This document shows positions 11,351-19,724 of a DNA stretch of 64,000 nucleotides, piece by piece (the stretch's first letter is position 1; each line of letters opens with the position of its first letter). The notes below the pieces were generated by a model. That model worked only from the letters and a program-made list of their open reading frames with translations. It was not told the DNA's origin and searched no databases. The position numbers and the translations under genes were made by a program. Source of the stretch: Kiloniella majae (lineage in GTDB: Bacteria; Pseudomonadota; Alphaproteobacteria; Kiloniellales; Kiloniellaceae); contig NZ_MTSZ01000003.1 in NCBI RefSeq assembly GCF_002118315.1, positions 434,001-498,000 on the forward strand, given 5' to 3'.

Positions 11351-11362
11351 TATGACGTCATA
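11351..11362. promoter_or_regulatory. 12-bp palindrome between ugpC and the LysR gene
   Basis: TATGACGTCATA is a perfect palindrome centred in the 120-bp divergent spacer between the transporter operon and its presumed LysR regulator. That is where an autoregulatory operator is expected. It is not an exact T-N11-A LysR box, so the call is tentative. Confidence 0.35.
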
Positions 11363-11419
11363 TAAGTGACGCTAATGTCTGTTAGAGTTTTTTACTCAAT
11401 TAAACGGATATGTTGATTT

Positions 11420-12286
11420 ATGCGGCCTAATTCTCACCAAATCATTGCATTTGCGCATGCTGTCCGCGAAGGAAGTTTTTCGGCTGCTGCTGTAAAGCTT
11501 CAAGTATCTCAATCCGCTGTGAGCCAGCATATTTCCAAGCTGGAAAATATAATTGGCTCTAAATTATTTTTACGTGACAGAGAAGGGTTTACCCTGACCA
11601 AAACAGGGAGTGAATTTTTTGATCTGGCAGACCGATATTTAACGCTAGATCGTTTGTTGGAAGAAAAGCTAACTAGGTATTCTCAACTGGGGGAAGGGCA
11701 TCTAACCATCATTGGGAATGCCCCTTTGCCAGCATTGGGATACATTTCACGCTTTAATCGAGCTCATCCAAATGTAGAAATTAATTTCACGCTATATGAT
11801 TGGACAACGTCAGCAGCGTTATTGCGCAATAGAAAGGTTGATATCGCTTTCATTACAGAGCCCCCGATTTCGGATGAATGGGTATACCAGAAAGTCGCGA
11901 CCTGTCGTTATGTCCTCTATGTGCCTCAAACTCATAGGTTTGCAAAATATAAAAGTATTTCTTTGCATGAGCTAAAAGCTGAAGCGCTCTTGTTGCCAGA
12001 GAAAGGGTCTCTGACTGAAAAAGAGGTTCGCGCGGTTTTGAAACGTGAAAATATTCAAATTAAAAGAATAATAAAAACAACAACCTTTCCCGTTATGAAA
12101 GAAGCCATATTGCACGATGTTGGCCTTGGAATTTTTCTGGATAACAGCACAACAAGCGATGATACATTGAGTGTAATTCCAATCAGAGAAATGACGAAGG
12201 ATTACGATATTTCGATTGTTATTCCAAAAGACAAATATGATTTGAGGTTAATTCAGAGCTTTGTTTTTGATGCTATGCCGAGTTAA
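11420..12286 (+). CDS. LysR-family transcriptional regulator
   Basis: The 288-residue protein has the LysR winged-helix domain at residues 1-60 (FAHAVREGSFSAAAVKLQVS followed by QSAVSQHISKLE) and a C-terminal effector-binding domain beginning near GEGHLTIIGNAP. It is transcribed divergently from the Ugp-like importer, the classical layout for a LysR activator of its neighbour, so it probably senses the imported compound or phosphate status. No recognisable ligand motif is visible. The ribosome site is weak. It reads forward toward the pseudokinase gene but 175 nt separate them. Confidence 0.88.
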   Translation: MRPNSHQIIAFAHAVREGSFSAAAVKLQVSQSAVSQHISKLENIIGSKLFLRDREGFTLTKTGSEFFDLADRYLTLDRLLEEKLTRYSQLGEGHLTIIGNAPLPALGYISRFNRAHPNVEINFTLYDWTTSAALLRNRKVDIAFITEPPISDEWVYQKVATCRYVLYVPQTHRFAKYKSISLHELKAEALLLPEKGSLTEKEVRAVLKRENIQIKRIIKTTTFPVMKEAILHDVGLGIFLDNSTTSDDTLSVIPIREMTKDYDISIVIPKDKYDLRLIQSFVFDAMPS

Positions 12287-12461
12287 GCAGGGCCGAACTA
12301 AACAGATTCGTATGTTTGGCGAGGATTAAATGCAGGGCTAAATCTGCGAAAAGAAAAACTTTGTTAACTATCTTTTTTACCTTTCTCTGTTATAGCTCTA
12401 GAACTGTGTTTATCTTTCGTATTGTGAAGGCCGGGGGGCCTGTTCTCGGGTTGAGGAAGTA

Positions 12462-14489
12462 ATGCCTGCTCATATCAAGGAAATTGCCAATGAATTGGCA
12501 CACCTACAACAACCTGTAGAGTTCGAGGACAAGTTTCGACTTTTGCCTGCGGAACGCTTGCCTGAGTTACAATCGCCGGGGACTTTGGCAATTGCTGCGG
12601 CAAGTCTTAAGGGGAATAATTCTCTTTTTGCTCTGATCTGCCAAAAAGAAGCAGCGCCGCGCTTTTCTATGATCAGATTAATGAGCCGTGTTTCCTGTCC
12701 CGTGATGATGACACCTGTTGGATCAGGAACAGTTATTTTTCCGGATGATAATATTCGCCGTTTTGTTCTTGTATATGAGCGCCCTTCGGGAAAGCGCCTG
12801 ATCCCCGAAGTCGGTCATCCGGTTCCTAAATTGGATGAAGATACGATTATTAACGGGGTTATACACAATCTTTTGCCCGCCCTAAGTGAGCTTTCGTCCA
12901 GGACATTGATGCATCGGGCTATTCGTCCCGAAAATATATTTATGTCTTCAGATGGCAGGGCGATGCTTGGGGAATGCCTTTCAACGCCTGCTGCTTATGC
13001 GCAACCAGTATTATACGAACCTATTGATTCGGGTATGGCGGATCCATCCGGACGGGGGGATGGTGGTGTCCTAGATGATTTTTACTCTTTTGGTGTTCTC
13101 TTAGCTGAACTTGCCATGGGGAAAACCCTTCTGAAGGGAAAATCTGATGAACAGATTATCGAAGCTAAAATAAAGCTTGGATCTTATGGTGCGTTGGTAG
13201 GGCAGACACGGGTGCCACTTAAATTGATGGAACCCTTGCGTGGATTATTGAGTGATGATCCTCATGAACGCTGGGCTATGCCTGATATTGAGATGTGGGC
13301 GAATGGGCGCCACCTGAGCCCAAAACAAGTTCCTCTGCCTCCAAAAGCAGTCAGGTCCATCTCTTTTGCAGGGAAGGACTATCTAACGGCACCAATGCTT
13401 GCGAATGCCATGAGGTTGAACTGGTCTGAAAGCAAAGGACTTATTCAATCAGATCATCTCGATTCCTGGGTCAGACGAGCACTTTCAAATGATGATATGG
13501 GCGATCTTATTGTCCTGGCTGAACGGACGTCTCATGCATTAGCAACAACAGGGAGCGGAGATGATAGAGCTGTATCAGCATCGATCATGGCCTTAGATCC
13601 TTCTGCACCGATCATATACAAAGATGTTGCTGTTCGCGTTGATGCTATTGCACAAGCGACGGCCCTTGAATTTTTTGAACCGGGCAAGGTTGAGCAGTTT
13701 CTGGATATTATTCGAATGAAATTGTCTCAGGCCTGGGTGACATCGCAAACAAGAACCAAGCCTGAATTTGTTGCTATTATTAAACAGATTGAGCATCTGG
13801 CGCAGAATGTGAAAAGCATGGTGCCTGGGTATGGGATGGAACGCGCTGTCTATGCAGGCAATGAAGGTTGGCCCTGTATGTCCCCGTTAGTGGGAGATAA
13901 CTATGTGGATGATGTTAGAAACCTGTTACCCGCTTTGGAAAGCATGGTTGCCGCTGGGCGTATAGAGGGCGCGCCTGTGGATCGGCATATTCTTGCTTTT
14001 GCGATGAACCACATGCGCGGAAATTTTGATGCTCTGTTAAAGCGCTTTGAAGACCCATTTAATCGCGATGTTTATAATGGGGCTTCATTGAGAATTTTAT
14101 CAGATATGCAGAAACAGTTTGGGCCACCAAACTTGCCTGCCCTATCTGCGCATATGGCTAATTTACTTATCGATTCAGTCGAAAATTTCCATAATACGGC
14201 GTTCAGAAAACAACTCCGTGAAGCTGTGGAGAATGCGACTACGGAAGGCAAGTTAACAACCCTACAGTCGATTTTGGATAACTCTCAAATTAAGGATCAG
14301 GATCAAGTTGGATTTGATCAGGCTCAGGTTATTTTCTCTAACTTGGAAGCTCAAGCCACATGGCTAGAGCAAGGAGGGCTGGTGTCTAATGAGAACGTTA
14401 GACATGTCAGTGAGAAAACATCTGCTGTTATTTCCGGCGTGTGTTCCAGCTTGGCATTGGTCCTTATGACGATAGCCTGGGTTTTTTAG
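12462..14489 (+). CDS. tail-anchored protein-kinase-like protein, probably a pseudokinase
   Basis: The 675-residue protein has an N-terminal kinase-fold region (roughly 50-290). A hinge-like LVYERPSGKRL is followed by MHRAIRPENIFM at residues 150-161, equivalent to the catalytic HRDxKxxN loop. The catalytic Asp is replaced by Ala153, while Asn158 is kept. The DFG position reads GEC (170-172), so the metal-binding Asp is also gone. Helix F and the end of the C-lobe are recognisable (DDFYSFGVLLAELAMG, ERWAMPDIEMW). Residues 300-640 form a helical region I do not recognise. The C-terminus ends in one membrane helix (ISGVCSSLALVLMTIAWVF), implying a tail anchor. GAGGAAG precedes the ATG. The next gene starts 8 nt on. 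Confidence 0.8.
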   Translation: MPAHIKEIANELAHLQQPVEFEDKFRLLPAERLPELQSPGTLAIAAASLKGNNSLFALICQKEAAPRFSMIRLMSRVSCPVMMTPVGSGTVIFPDDNIRRFVLVYERPSGKRLIPEVGHPVPKLDEDTIINGVIHNLLPALSELSSRTLMHRAIRPENIFMSSDGRAMLGECLSTPAAYAQPVLYEPIDSGMADPSGRGDGGVLDDFYSFGVLLAELAMGKTLLKGKSDEQIIEAKIKLGSYGALVGQTRVPLKLMEPLRGLLSDDPHERWAMPDIEMWANGRHLSPKQVPLPPKAVRSISFAGKDYLTAPMLANAMRLNWSESKGLIQSDHLDSWVRRALSNDDMGDLIVLAERTSHALATTGSGDDRAVSASIMALDPSAPIIYKDVAVRVDAIAQATALEFFEPGKVEQFLDIIRMKLSQAWVTSQTRTKPEFVAIIKQIEHLAQNVKSMVPGYGMERAVYAGNEGWPCMSPLVGDNYVDDVRNLLPALESMVAAGRIEGAPVDRHILAFAMNHMRGNFDALLKRFEDPFNRDVYNGASLRILSDMQKQFGPPNLPALSAHMANLLIDSVENFHNTAFRKQLREAVENATTEGKLTTLQSILDNSQIKDQDQVGFDQAQVIFSNLEAQATWLEQGGLVSNENVRHVSEKTSAVISGVCSSLALVLMTIAWVF

Positions 14490-14497
14490 AGGATATT

Positions 14498-14965
14498 ATG
14501 GGACGTTTACCTCTTCTTTTAGTCATTCTTGTTCTGGCTGCCGTTTTAATGCCGTCAGCTATTCTTTTAGCTGTTTTGATGGTGCCCAGCCTGGTTGTTT
14601 ATGTCATTGACCGTAATCCACATCGATATTTTACGGTTACAATAAGCTTACCAAATTTTTGTGGTGTGCTGTCCCCATTAACAGAGTTATGGGAACGCGG
14701 TCAAACTTTTGACGGTGCTTTTAGTGCCATCGCTGATCCCTGGAATATGATGATAGCATATGGCGCTGCTGGATTAGGGTGGGTACTTTACCTAGGAACA
14801 CCAATTTTTGTTTCCAGCTATCTGAGTATCTCAACAGAGGGGAAAATTAAATCCATCCGGCGTTATCAGGATGATCTGATTGATGCTTGGGGAGAAGGCG
14901 TAAAGCAGTCTGCCAATATTGCGCCAGCTGACGAGATGGAACCGGAAGAGCAAGAAGTCAGTTAA
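14498..14965 (+). CDS. small membrane protein, partner of the pseudokinase
   Basis: This 155-residue protein of unknown family starts at the ATG at 14498, which has an AGAGGA ribosome site 8 nt after the pseudokinase stop; a longer in-frame start at 14441 would overlap that gene and lacks support. It has a long hydrophobic N-terminus (residues 4-35, possibly two helices), a soluble segment, another membrane helix around 85-106 (MIAYGAAGLGWVLYLGTPIF), and an acidic tail (PADEMEPEEQE). A basic, conserved-looking stretch (GKIKSIRRYQDDLIDAW) follows the last helix. The tight coupling implies a joint membrane complex; function is unknown. Confidence 0.72.
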   Translation: MGRLPLLLVILVLAAVLMPSAILLAVLMVPSLVVYVIDRNPHRYFTVTISLPNFCGVLSPLTELWERGQTFDGAFSAIADPWNMMIAYGAAGLGWVLYLGTPIFVSSYLSISTEGKIKSIRRYQDDLIDAWGEGVKQSANIAPADEMEPEEQEVS

Positions 14966-15662
14966 GCTTTTTCACTCTTTTTAAAATGATAATCAGGTAA
15001 TAGAGAACAAACAGAGCAAAAAACAACTCCTGAACTTCACTGGCTCTTTGAAATACGCGAAAAGGAACATCCAGAGCTGCAAGTAAGCGCTCTGTCATCC
15101 GGGTTGTTTCTGCAATGATTGCTGTTGGCAATAGAACGAGTGTAGGAACAATAATCGCATAGGGATGGTTTTTTATATGTGGTTTTCTTCGGAAAACAAG
15201 TGGCAAGATAATCCCGCCTAGAATAATACCAATCTCTAATATCGTACGCGGTTTTTGATCAAGCCAAGAGCTTGTATTATGAAAATTGGTCTCTCCCTGA
15301 TCGTTAATCTTTGACCACTCAGTCGATGTATCCCATTGGAACCAGTGTTGTCCCCAACTGGCTTCTTCACCAGACATATAAAAACTACCCAAGGCAGCAA
15401 GTAATATCCAAAACCACAGAAAGGAAAAGTTAGGGACTTTGGGATGAAGAATGATGCGTATAGCTAGCACAAAAGATATTGCTGGAATAATCGCATGAGA
15501 AGTCTCGAGTATACCTGTTCGCTCATTTCCGATCCAACGACTATAGGTCTCCTCTGGTAGAAGGAGGCCCGTCAGAAGTAATATAGATGCCAGAGCAATA
15601 GGCAACCATAACCATAACCACTTTGGAAGGTTGTCTTCGAACGTATTATCTGAAGATGTCAT
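14958..15662 (-). CDS. multi-pass membrane protein of unknown function
   Basis: This 234-residue protein has about six hydrophobic segments (first at 14-34, LWLWLPIALASILLLTGLLL). It carries a MSGEEASWGQHWFQW motif in the middle, which resembles a GEExSWGQ motif I recall in uncharacterised bacterial membrane proteins. The C-terminal helix (ELFFALFVLYYLIIIL) is followed by a basic tail. Its 3' end overlaps that of the preceding plus-strand gene by 8 bp, so the two converge without a terminator between them. No catalytic function can be assigned. Confidence 0.65.
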   Translation of the reverse strand: MTSSDNTFEDNLPKWLWLWLPIALASILLLTGLLLPEETYSRWIGNERTGILETSHAIIPAISFVLAIRIILHPKVPNFSFLWFWILLAALGSFYMSGEEASWGQHWFQWDTSTEWSKINDQGETNFHNTSSWLDQKPRTILEIGIILGGIILPLVFRRKPHIKNHPYAIIVPTLVLLPTAIIAETTRMTERLLAALDVPFRVFQRASEVQELFFALFVLYYLIIILKRVKKLN

Positions 15663-15768
15663 GGCTTACCTAATTATAGCTTTTAGAATTTTGTTTTAGG
15701 AAACTAACTTTTCAGTAAGCTGTTTTCCAGAAAATTTTAATGTTCTTGTTTAATGTAAGCGCCGCAAC

Positions 15769-15803
15769 AAAAAAGCCAGCTAGAAAAGATCTAGCTGGCT
15801 TTT
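15769..15803 (-). terminator. terminator after rpoH
   Basis: A perfect 13-bp stem (AAAAGCCAGCTAG with CTAGCTGGCTTTT, 7-nt loop) followed on the minus strand by a T-run, 21 nt past the rpoH stop. It is near-symmetric. Confidence 0.92.
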
Positions 15804-15823
15804 AATTTGATCAATTTAATTCA

Positions 15824-16708
15824 CTATGAAATTGCGAGCTTTTGTTCAATAGCAGCATTTTTAATTGCTTTTTGAAGCTTTTCAAAAGCACGGACTTCGA
15901 TCTGTCTGACACGCTCTCGACTAATGTCATAGATGTGAGAAAGGTCTTCCAGTGTTGTTGGGTTATCTTTTAAACGACGTTCTTGAAGAATATGTCTTTC
16001 ACGCTCGTTTAAAGTGAGTAACGCGTCTTCTAAAAGAGCACGACGTTTTGTTAATTCTTCTGTTTCAGCAAACTGAACTTCCTGACTTTCGGTTTCATCA
16101 ACCAGCCAGTCCTGCCATTCACCATCGCCATCAATGCGCAAGGGGGCATTTAGCGAATTATCCGGTCCTGCTAAACGGCGGTTCATCTGAACAACGTCGT
16201 TTTCTGAAACTTTAAGCGTATCAGCAATATGTGTGACCTGTTCAGGTGAAAGGTCACCTTCGTCGATTGCTGACATCTGTCCTTTGAGTTTACGCAGGTT
16301 GAAAAAGAGTTTTTTCTGTGCAGCAGTTGTTCCCATTTTAACGAGGGACCACGAATGCAGAATGTATTCTTGGATAGAAGCACGGATCCACCACATGGCA
16401 TATGTTGCCAAGCGGAAACCTTTTTCAGGATCAAAACGCTTCACCGCCTGCATCATGCCAACGTTACCTTCGGAAATCAGTTCCGAGACGGGCAACCCGT
16501 AACCGCGATAGCCCATGGCGATTTTTGCCACGAGACGCAGGTGGCTGGTGACGAGTGTATGTGCGGCATCAGTATCGTCATGTTCGCGCCAGCGCTTGGC
16601 GAGCATATATTCTTGGTTTTGTTCTAGCATCGGAAACTTGCGAATATCCTGAAGATATCGCGACAGGTTTCCCTCTGGTGTCAGGGCTGGGATTTTTGAT
16701 GATACCAT
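15824..16708 (-). CDS. rpoH: RNA polymerase heat-shock sigma factor (sigma-32)
   Basis: RpoH directs RNA polymerase to heat-shock promoters. The 294-residue protein has sigma-70 regions 2 and 4: the core-binding segment LVTSHLRLVAKIAMGYRGYG, region 2.4 (FRLATYAMWWIRASIQEYIL), the RpoH box AQKKLFFNLRKLKG that is diagnostic of sigma-32, and a region 4.2 helix-turn-helix (TLEDLSHIYDISRERVRQIE). GGGGAAC precedes the ATG. It lies downstream of rluD on the same strand, with 132 nt containing a candidate RpoH-type promoter that would give autoregulation. A strong terminator follows. Confidence 0.97.
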   Translation of the reverse strand: MVSSKIPALTPEGNLSRYLQDIRKFPMLEQNQEYMLAKRWREHDDTDAAHTLVTSHLRLVAKIAMGYRGYGLPVSELISEGNVGMMQAVKRFDPEKGFRLATYAMWWIRASIQEYILHSWSLVKMGTTAAQKKLFFNLRKLKGQMSAIDEGDLSPEQVTHIADTLKVSENDVVQMNRRLAGPDNSLNAPLRIDGDGEWQDWLVDETESQEVQFAETEELTKRRALLEDALLTLNERERHILQERRLKDNPTTLEDLSHIYDISRERVRQIEVRAFEKLQKAIKNAAIEQKLAIS

Positions 16709-16778
16709 TTTACGTTCCCCTTTTGATAGCTAGTTATGATGCAATGCTCACAACGGCAAATTCTCTGCGTGATGCTAC

Positions 16779-16807
16779 ATATGGTGTGTCATGCCGCGGT
16801 GCACAAG
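16779..16807 (-). promoter_or_regulatory. candidate RpoH-dependent promoter of rpoH
   Basis: On the minus strand CTTGTG (16802-16807) is separated by exactly 17 bp from CCATAT (16779-16784). The sigma-32 consensus is CTTGAA, 17-18 bp, CCATnT-type. Start of transcription would be near 16772, leaving a leader of about 64 nt. A sigma-70 reading of the same DNA (TTGTGC with CATATG) is also possible, so the two could overlap. Confidence 0.5.
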
Positions 16808-16840
16808 AGGTAACTTATTTCTAAATGCGATTTTTAATTA

Positions 16841-17827
16841 TTATAAACTAATAATCAAATCTTTCAAATCTCTTGATAGTTCACTTGAAAAGGACAGAGC
16901 TTCTTTGGTTACAGGATGAACAAAACCAAGCGTTTTTGCGTGAAGAGCCTGTCTTTGGAAGTTTTTCATAAGACCTTGAGCTTCTTCGGTAAGGTTTTTG
17001 AGCCTGCCCTGGCTTTGACTACCATAGAGCGGATCACCCAAAAGCGGGTGACCTAAATGGGTCATATGAACGCGAATCTGATGGGTCCGTCCGGTTTCCA
17101 AGCGACATTCTATTAGGCTTGCCGCACCATTCGAGAAGATTTCAAGAGTCTTGTAATGGGTAATTGCTTTTTTGCCCCCCGTCGGAACAACAGCCATCTT
17201 TTTCCTGTTTTTTGGACTACGGCCGATATTACCTTTAATTTCACCTGCTGCAGGTTTTGGAAAGCTCCATACAATTGCATTGTAGCTTCGCTCTATATCG
17301 TGAGTAGCAAATAGCTGTACCAATCCCTGATGACATTCATCTGTTTTGGCAACAACCATTAAACCACTGGTGTCCTTATCTATACGGTGGACGATACCAG
17401 GGCGCTTTACTCCTCCGATACCTTTGAAGTCATCTCCACAATGATAGAGTAGTGCATTAACCAGGGTTCCATCACTATTCCCCGGGGCGGGGTGGACAAC
17501 CATGCCAGATGGTTTGTTCACAATCAGGAGATATGGGTCTTCATAAACGATATCGAGCGGGATGTTCTGAGCAACGGGTTCAGGGTCGGCTGCAGAGGGA
17601 ACGGTTAAGCAAATGTCTTGTCCGGGTTTTAAGCGATAGTTAGGCGTTTCGATTATCATCTCGTCAATTGTAAGGCATTTCTCTGTAATAAGGGCCTGTA
17701 AACGACTTCTGGATAGGTCAGGAAGATGTTGAACAAGAAAGCGGTCAAGGCGTTGCTTCTTTTCTGCTTCAGAAACGATCAAATTGTATATCTGTGCATC
17801 ATTCGTATGATTGCCGTTATCTGGCAT
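16841..17827 (-). CDS. rluD: 23S rRNA pseudouridine synthase, RluA family
   Basis: RluD isomerises uridines of helix 69 in 23S rRNA. The 328-residue protein has an N-terminal S4 RNA-binding domain (residues 25-80, QRLDRFLVQHLPDLSRSRLQ) and the RluA catalytic domain with HRIDKDTSGLMVVAK, where Asp150 is the expected nucleophile. Further family motifs are NKPSGMVVHPAPG and LETGRTHQIRVHM. The rluD call rather than rluC or rluA rests on the S4 domain and on the rluD-rpoH synteny usual in alphaproteobacteria. It is divergent from the small membrane protein gene at 17945. Confidence 0.9.
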   Translation of the reverse strand: MPDNGNHTNDAQIYNLIVSEAEKKQRLDRFLVQHLPDLSRSRLQALITEKCLTIDEMIIETPNYRLKPGQDICLTVPSAADPEPVAQNIPLDIVYEDPYLLIVNKPSGMVVHPAPGNSDGTLVNALLYHCGDDFKGIGGVKRPGIVHRIDKDTSGLMVVAKTDECHQGLVQLFATHDIERSYNAIVWSFPKPAAGEIKGNIGRSPKNRKKMAVVPTGGKKAITHYKTLEIFSNGAASLIECRLETGRTHQIRVHMTHLGHPLLGDPLYGSQSQGRLKNLTEEAQGLMKNFQRQALHAKTLGFVHPVTKEALSFSSELSRDLKDLIISL

Positions 17828-17848
17828 GTTTCCCTCGTATCGGCTTTT

Positions 17849-17884
17849 CTTTTAGGCTGCTCTGGTCTTTTAGGTTGCTCTGGC
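17849..17884. repeat. 18-bp tandem direct repeat, two copies
   Basis: Two consecutive 18-bp units, each with TTTTAGGyTGCTCTGG, lie at 17849-17866 and 17867-17884, differing at two bases. They sit in the spacer between the divergent rluD and membrane-protein genes. Confidence 0.85.
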
Positions 17885-17944
17885 TTGCCGAACAGATCCT
17901 GCTCGCTTATTACATGACTTCCTTTTACTCGCGGGTTGAATAAG

Positions 17945-18322
17945 ATGAAAGCTATTAAGATAGCCGTCGCCATAATGACCATTCTACTGGTTGTCGGTTT
18001 TGCCGTCGTTATCTACACGATTTCGACAAGGTTAAGCGATGGGACTCTTTCAAAGAAAGTCGAAGAAGTTGAAATGCTGTCCCAAAAGGAAGTGCTCGGA
18101 GCGCCAGTTATTGGATCGGGACATTTATTGGGGGAACCCTTTGATATGGTATCCATCAAAATCCCAGCTGGCTGTCGCTTGGCGGATACGCAGTTACTTG
18201 AAGGCCGTATTCTTTTTAGATTTGATGGCGAGCTGACACGTGACTGTCAACGTGTGGAACTATACGACAGTATTAAAGGAAATAAAATCGGCGGTTGGCA
18301 GATTGATATTTCCACAGATTGA
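17945..18322 (+). CDS. small single-pass membrane protein, DUF6476-like
   Basis: The protein has 125 residues from the ATG at 17945 (a TTG at 17936 would add three). It has one N-terminal membrane helix (IKIAVAIMTILLVVGFAVVIYTI), a short linker and a periplasmic beta-rich domain with two cysteines (AGCRLAD and TRDCQRV) that could pair. Position, divergent from rluD, and the N-terminal pattern resemble alphaproteobacterial DUF6476 proteins, but I am recalling that family rather than searching it. Function is unknown. Threonine aldolase follows 52 nt later. Confidence 0.7.
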   Translation: MKAIKIAVAIMTILLVVGFAVVIYTISTRLSDGTLSKKVEEVEMLSQKEVLGAPVIGSGHLLGEPFDMVSIKIPAGCRLADTQLLEGRILFRFDGELTRDCQRVELYDSIKGNKIGGWQIDISTD

Positions 18323-18374
18323 TGGTTGCCAAGTAACTTTAAAGCAATGACAAAAGACCTATGGGACGAACTCT

Positions 18375-19412
18375 ATGACTAATTTTGCCTCTGATAATGT
18401 AACAGGTGTGTCGCCAGAGATCATGGATGCATTGGTGTGTGCAAATAACCATCATGCAGCAATGAGTTATGGTGCAGACCAATGGACGAATAGCTTATCG
18501 GGCAAAGTGTCAGAGATTTTTGAAACGGATGTCACAGTCTTTCCTGTCATAAGTGGTACAGCTGCCAATGTTTTGCCGATTGCTTCACTAACGCCTGGCT
18601 ATGGCACGGTATATTGCCATAAAGAGGCACACATTAATGTAGATGAATGTGGCGCGTCTGAATTTTATACGGGGGGAGCAAAGCTTGTTCCGTTAGCTGG
18701 TGAGCATGGTAAGTTTTCTGACAGTACGTTGGAAAATGCAATTTTTGGTCGCGGCGTTCCTCGTCATACTCAACCTGCTTTGGTTAGTTTGACGCAAACG
18801 ACAGAAGCGGGAACGCTATACCAACCTGATGAAATTGCGGCGATAACCAGCGTTGCCAGAAAGAATGATCTCAAAGTTCATATGGATGGTGCTCGGTTTG
18901 CCAATGCTGTTGTCGGGACAGGATGTTCACCTGCGGACCTTACTTGGCGTTCGGGGGTTGATGTTCTTTCATTCGGGGCGACAAAAAATGGGGCAATGGG
19001 TGCCGAGTTGGTTGTTTTTTTTGGACAAGAAAATGTAAAGGAATTGGAAAACAGGCGTGTCCGCGGGGGGCATTTTATCTCAAAGATGCGTTTTCTGTCT
19101 GCGCAATTAACCGCTTATCTGGATAATGATTTGTGGCGAAAAAATGCACAGCAAGCGAACGACATGGCGCAGCGTATGGCGAGACTTCTATCTGATCACT
19201 CTGCGATTGAATTTATTCACCCTGTGGAAGCCAATATTCTTTTCCTGACGATGCCCAAAGTAATGGTGATCTCTTTAAAGAATGCTGGATTTGAGTTTTA
19301 TGAAATGGTGCCCGGCGAAGAAAGATCAGTGGTTCGCTTGGTCATGTCTTTTAATTCAACTCAATCTGATGTGGACCGTTTTGCGGCTGTAGTAAAAGAA
19401 TCCAACGCATAA
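18375..19412 (+). CDS. ltaE: low-specificity threonine aldolase
   Basis: This PLP enzyme cleaves threonine or allo-threonine to glycine and acetaldehyde in the cytoplasm. The 345-residue protein has the fold-type I signatures: SDNVTGVSPEIMDAL at the start, HMDGARFANAV with the PLP-ring Asp171, and SFGATKNGAMGAE with Schiff-base Lys204. Specificity (L- versus D-, or beta-hydroxyaspartate) cannot be read from sequence. It is followed by a strong terminator at 19437-19475. Confidence 0.92.
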   Translation: MTNFASDNVTGVSPEIMDALVCANNHHAAMSYGADQWTNSLSGKVSEIFETDVTVFPVISGTAANVLPIASLTPGYGTVYCHKEAHINVDECGASEFYTGGAKLVPLAGEHGKFSDSTLENAIFGRGVPRHTQPALVSLTQTTEAGTLYQPDEIAAITSVARKNDLKVHMDGARFANAVVGTGCSPADLTWRSGVDVLSFGATKNGAMGAELVVFFGQENVKELENRRVRGGHFISKMRFLSAQLTAYLDNDLWRKNAQQANDMAQRMARLLSDHSAIEFIHPVEANILFLTMPKVMVISLKNAGFEFYEMVPGEERSVVRLVMSFNSTQSDVDRFAAVVKESNA

Positions 19413-19436
19413 ATCGTACTTCTAATCTTGGGAAGC

Positions 19437-19475
19437 AGCCCCGGTTTTACCTCGCGGTTTAACCGGGGCTTTTTT
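19437..19475 (+). terminator. terminator after threonine aldolase
   Basis: AGCCCCGGTT pairs with AACCGGGGCT across a 14-nt loop and is followed by T6. Confidence 0.93.
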
Positions 19476-19585
19476 CATGGATACTACTTTTTATAAAATA
19501 AAAATAAAAATAGTTAATCCAGCTTCTTGGATGAAGCGTAAAAAATATAAGAGCAGTATCAAGCGATTAGGGTTTTGTGAATTAT

Positions 19586-19602
19586 CTTGCACGCTTTTTG
19601 CT
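19586..19602 (+). promoter_or_regulatory. candidate sigma-54 promoter of prkA-yeaH-spoVR
   Basis: CTTGCACGCTTTTTGCT matches the sigma-54 consensus yTGGCACGrnnnTTGCw at nearly every position. The -24 and -12 elements have the required N10 spacing (TG at 19588-19589, GC at 19600-19601). The one serious deviation is T in place of the first G of the -24 GG. Transcription would start near 19613 and give a 112-nt leader. In E. coli the homologous yeaGH operon is NtrC/sigma-54 controlled, which supports the assignment. Confidence 0.55.
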
Positions 19603-19724
19603 ATCAATTTTGATGGATTTTAGTCTCAGCCTTCTAAAGTTCCATTGTTTTATGCAAATGACACGGGCTGTTTTTATGAAGGAATGCATCACAGGTTAAG
19701 CCAATATATACAGAGGAGGTCATG

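Noticed and set aside
17779-17982. Minus-strand frame with PEQPKR repeats covering the rluD start
   Set aside because: It is in a different frame from rluD, its end overlaps rluD codons, and its repeat comes from the 18-bp DNA duplication.
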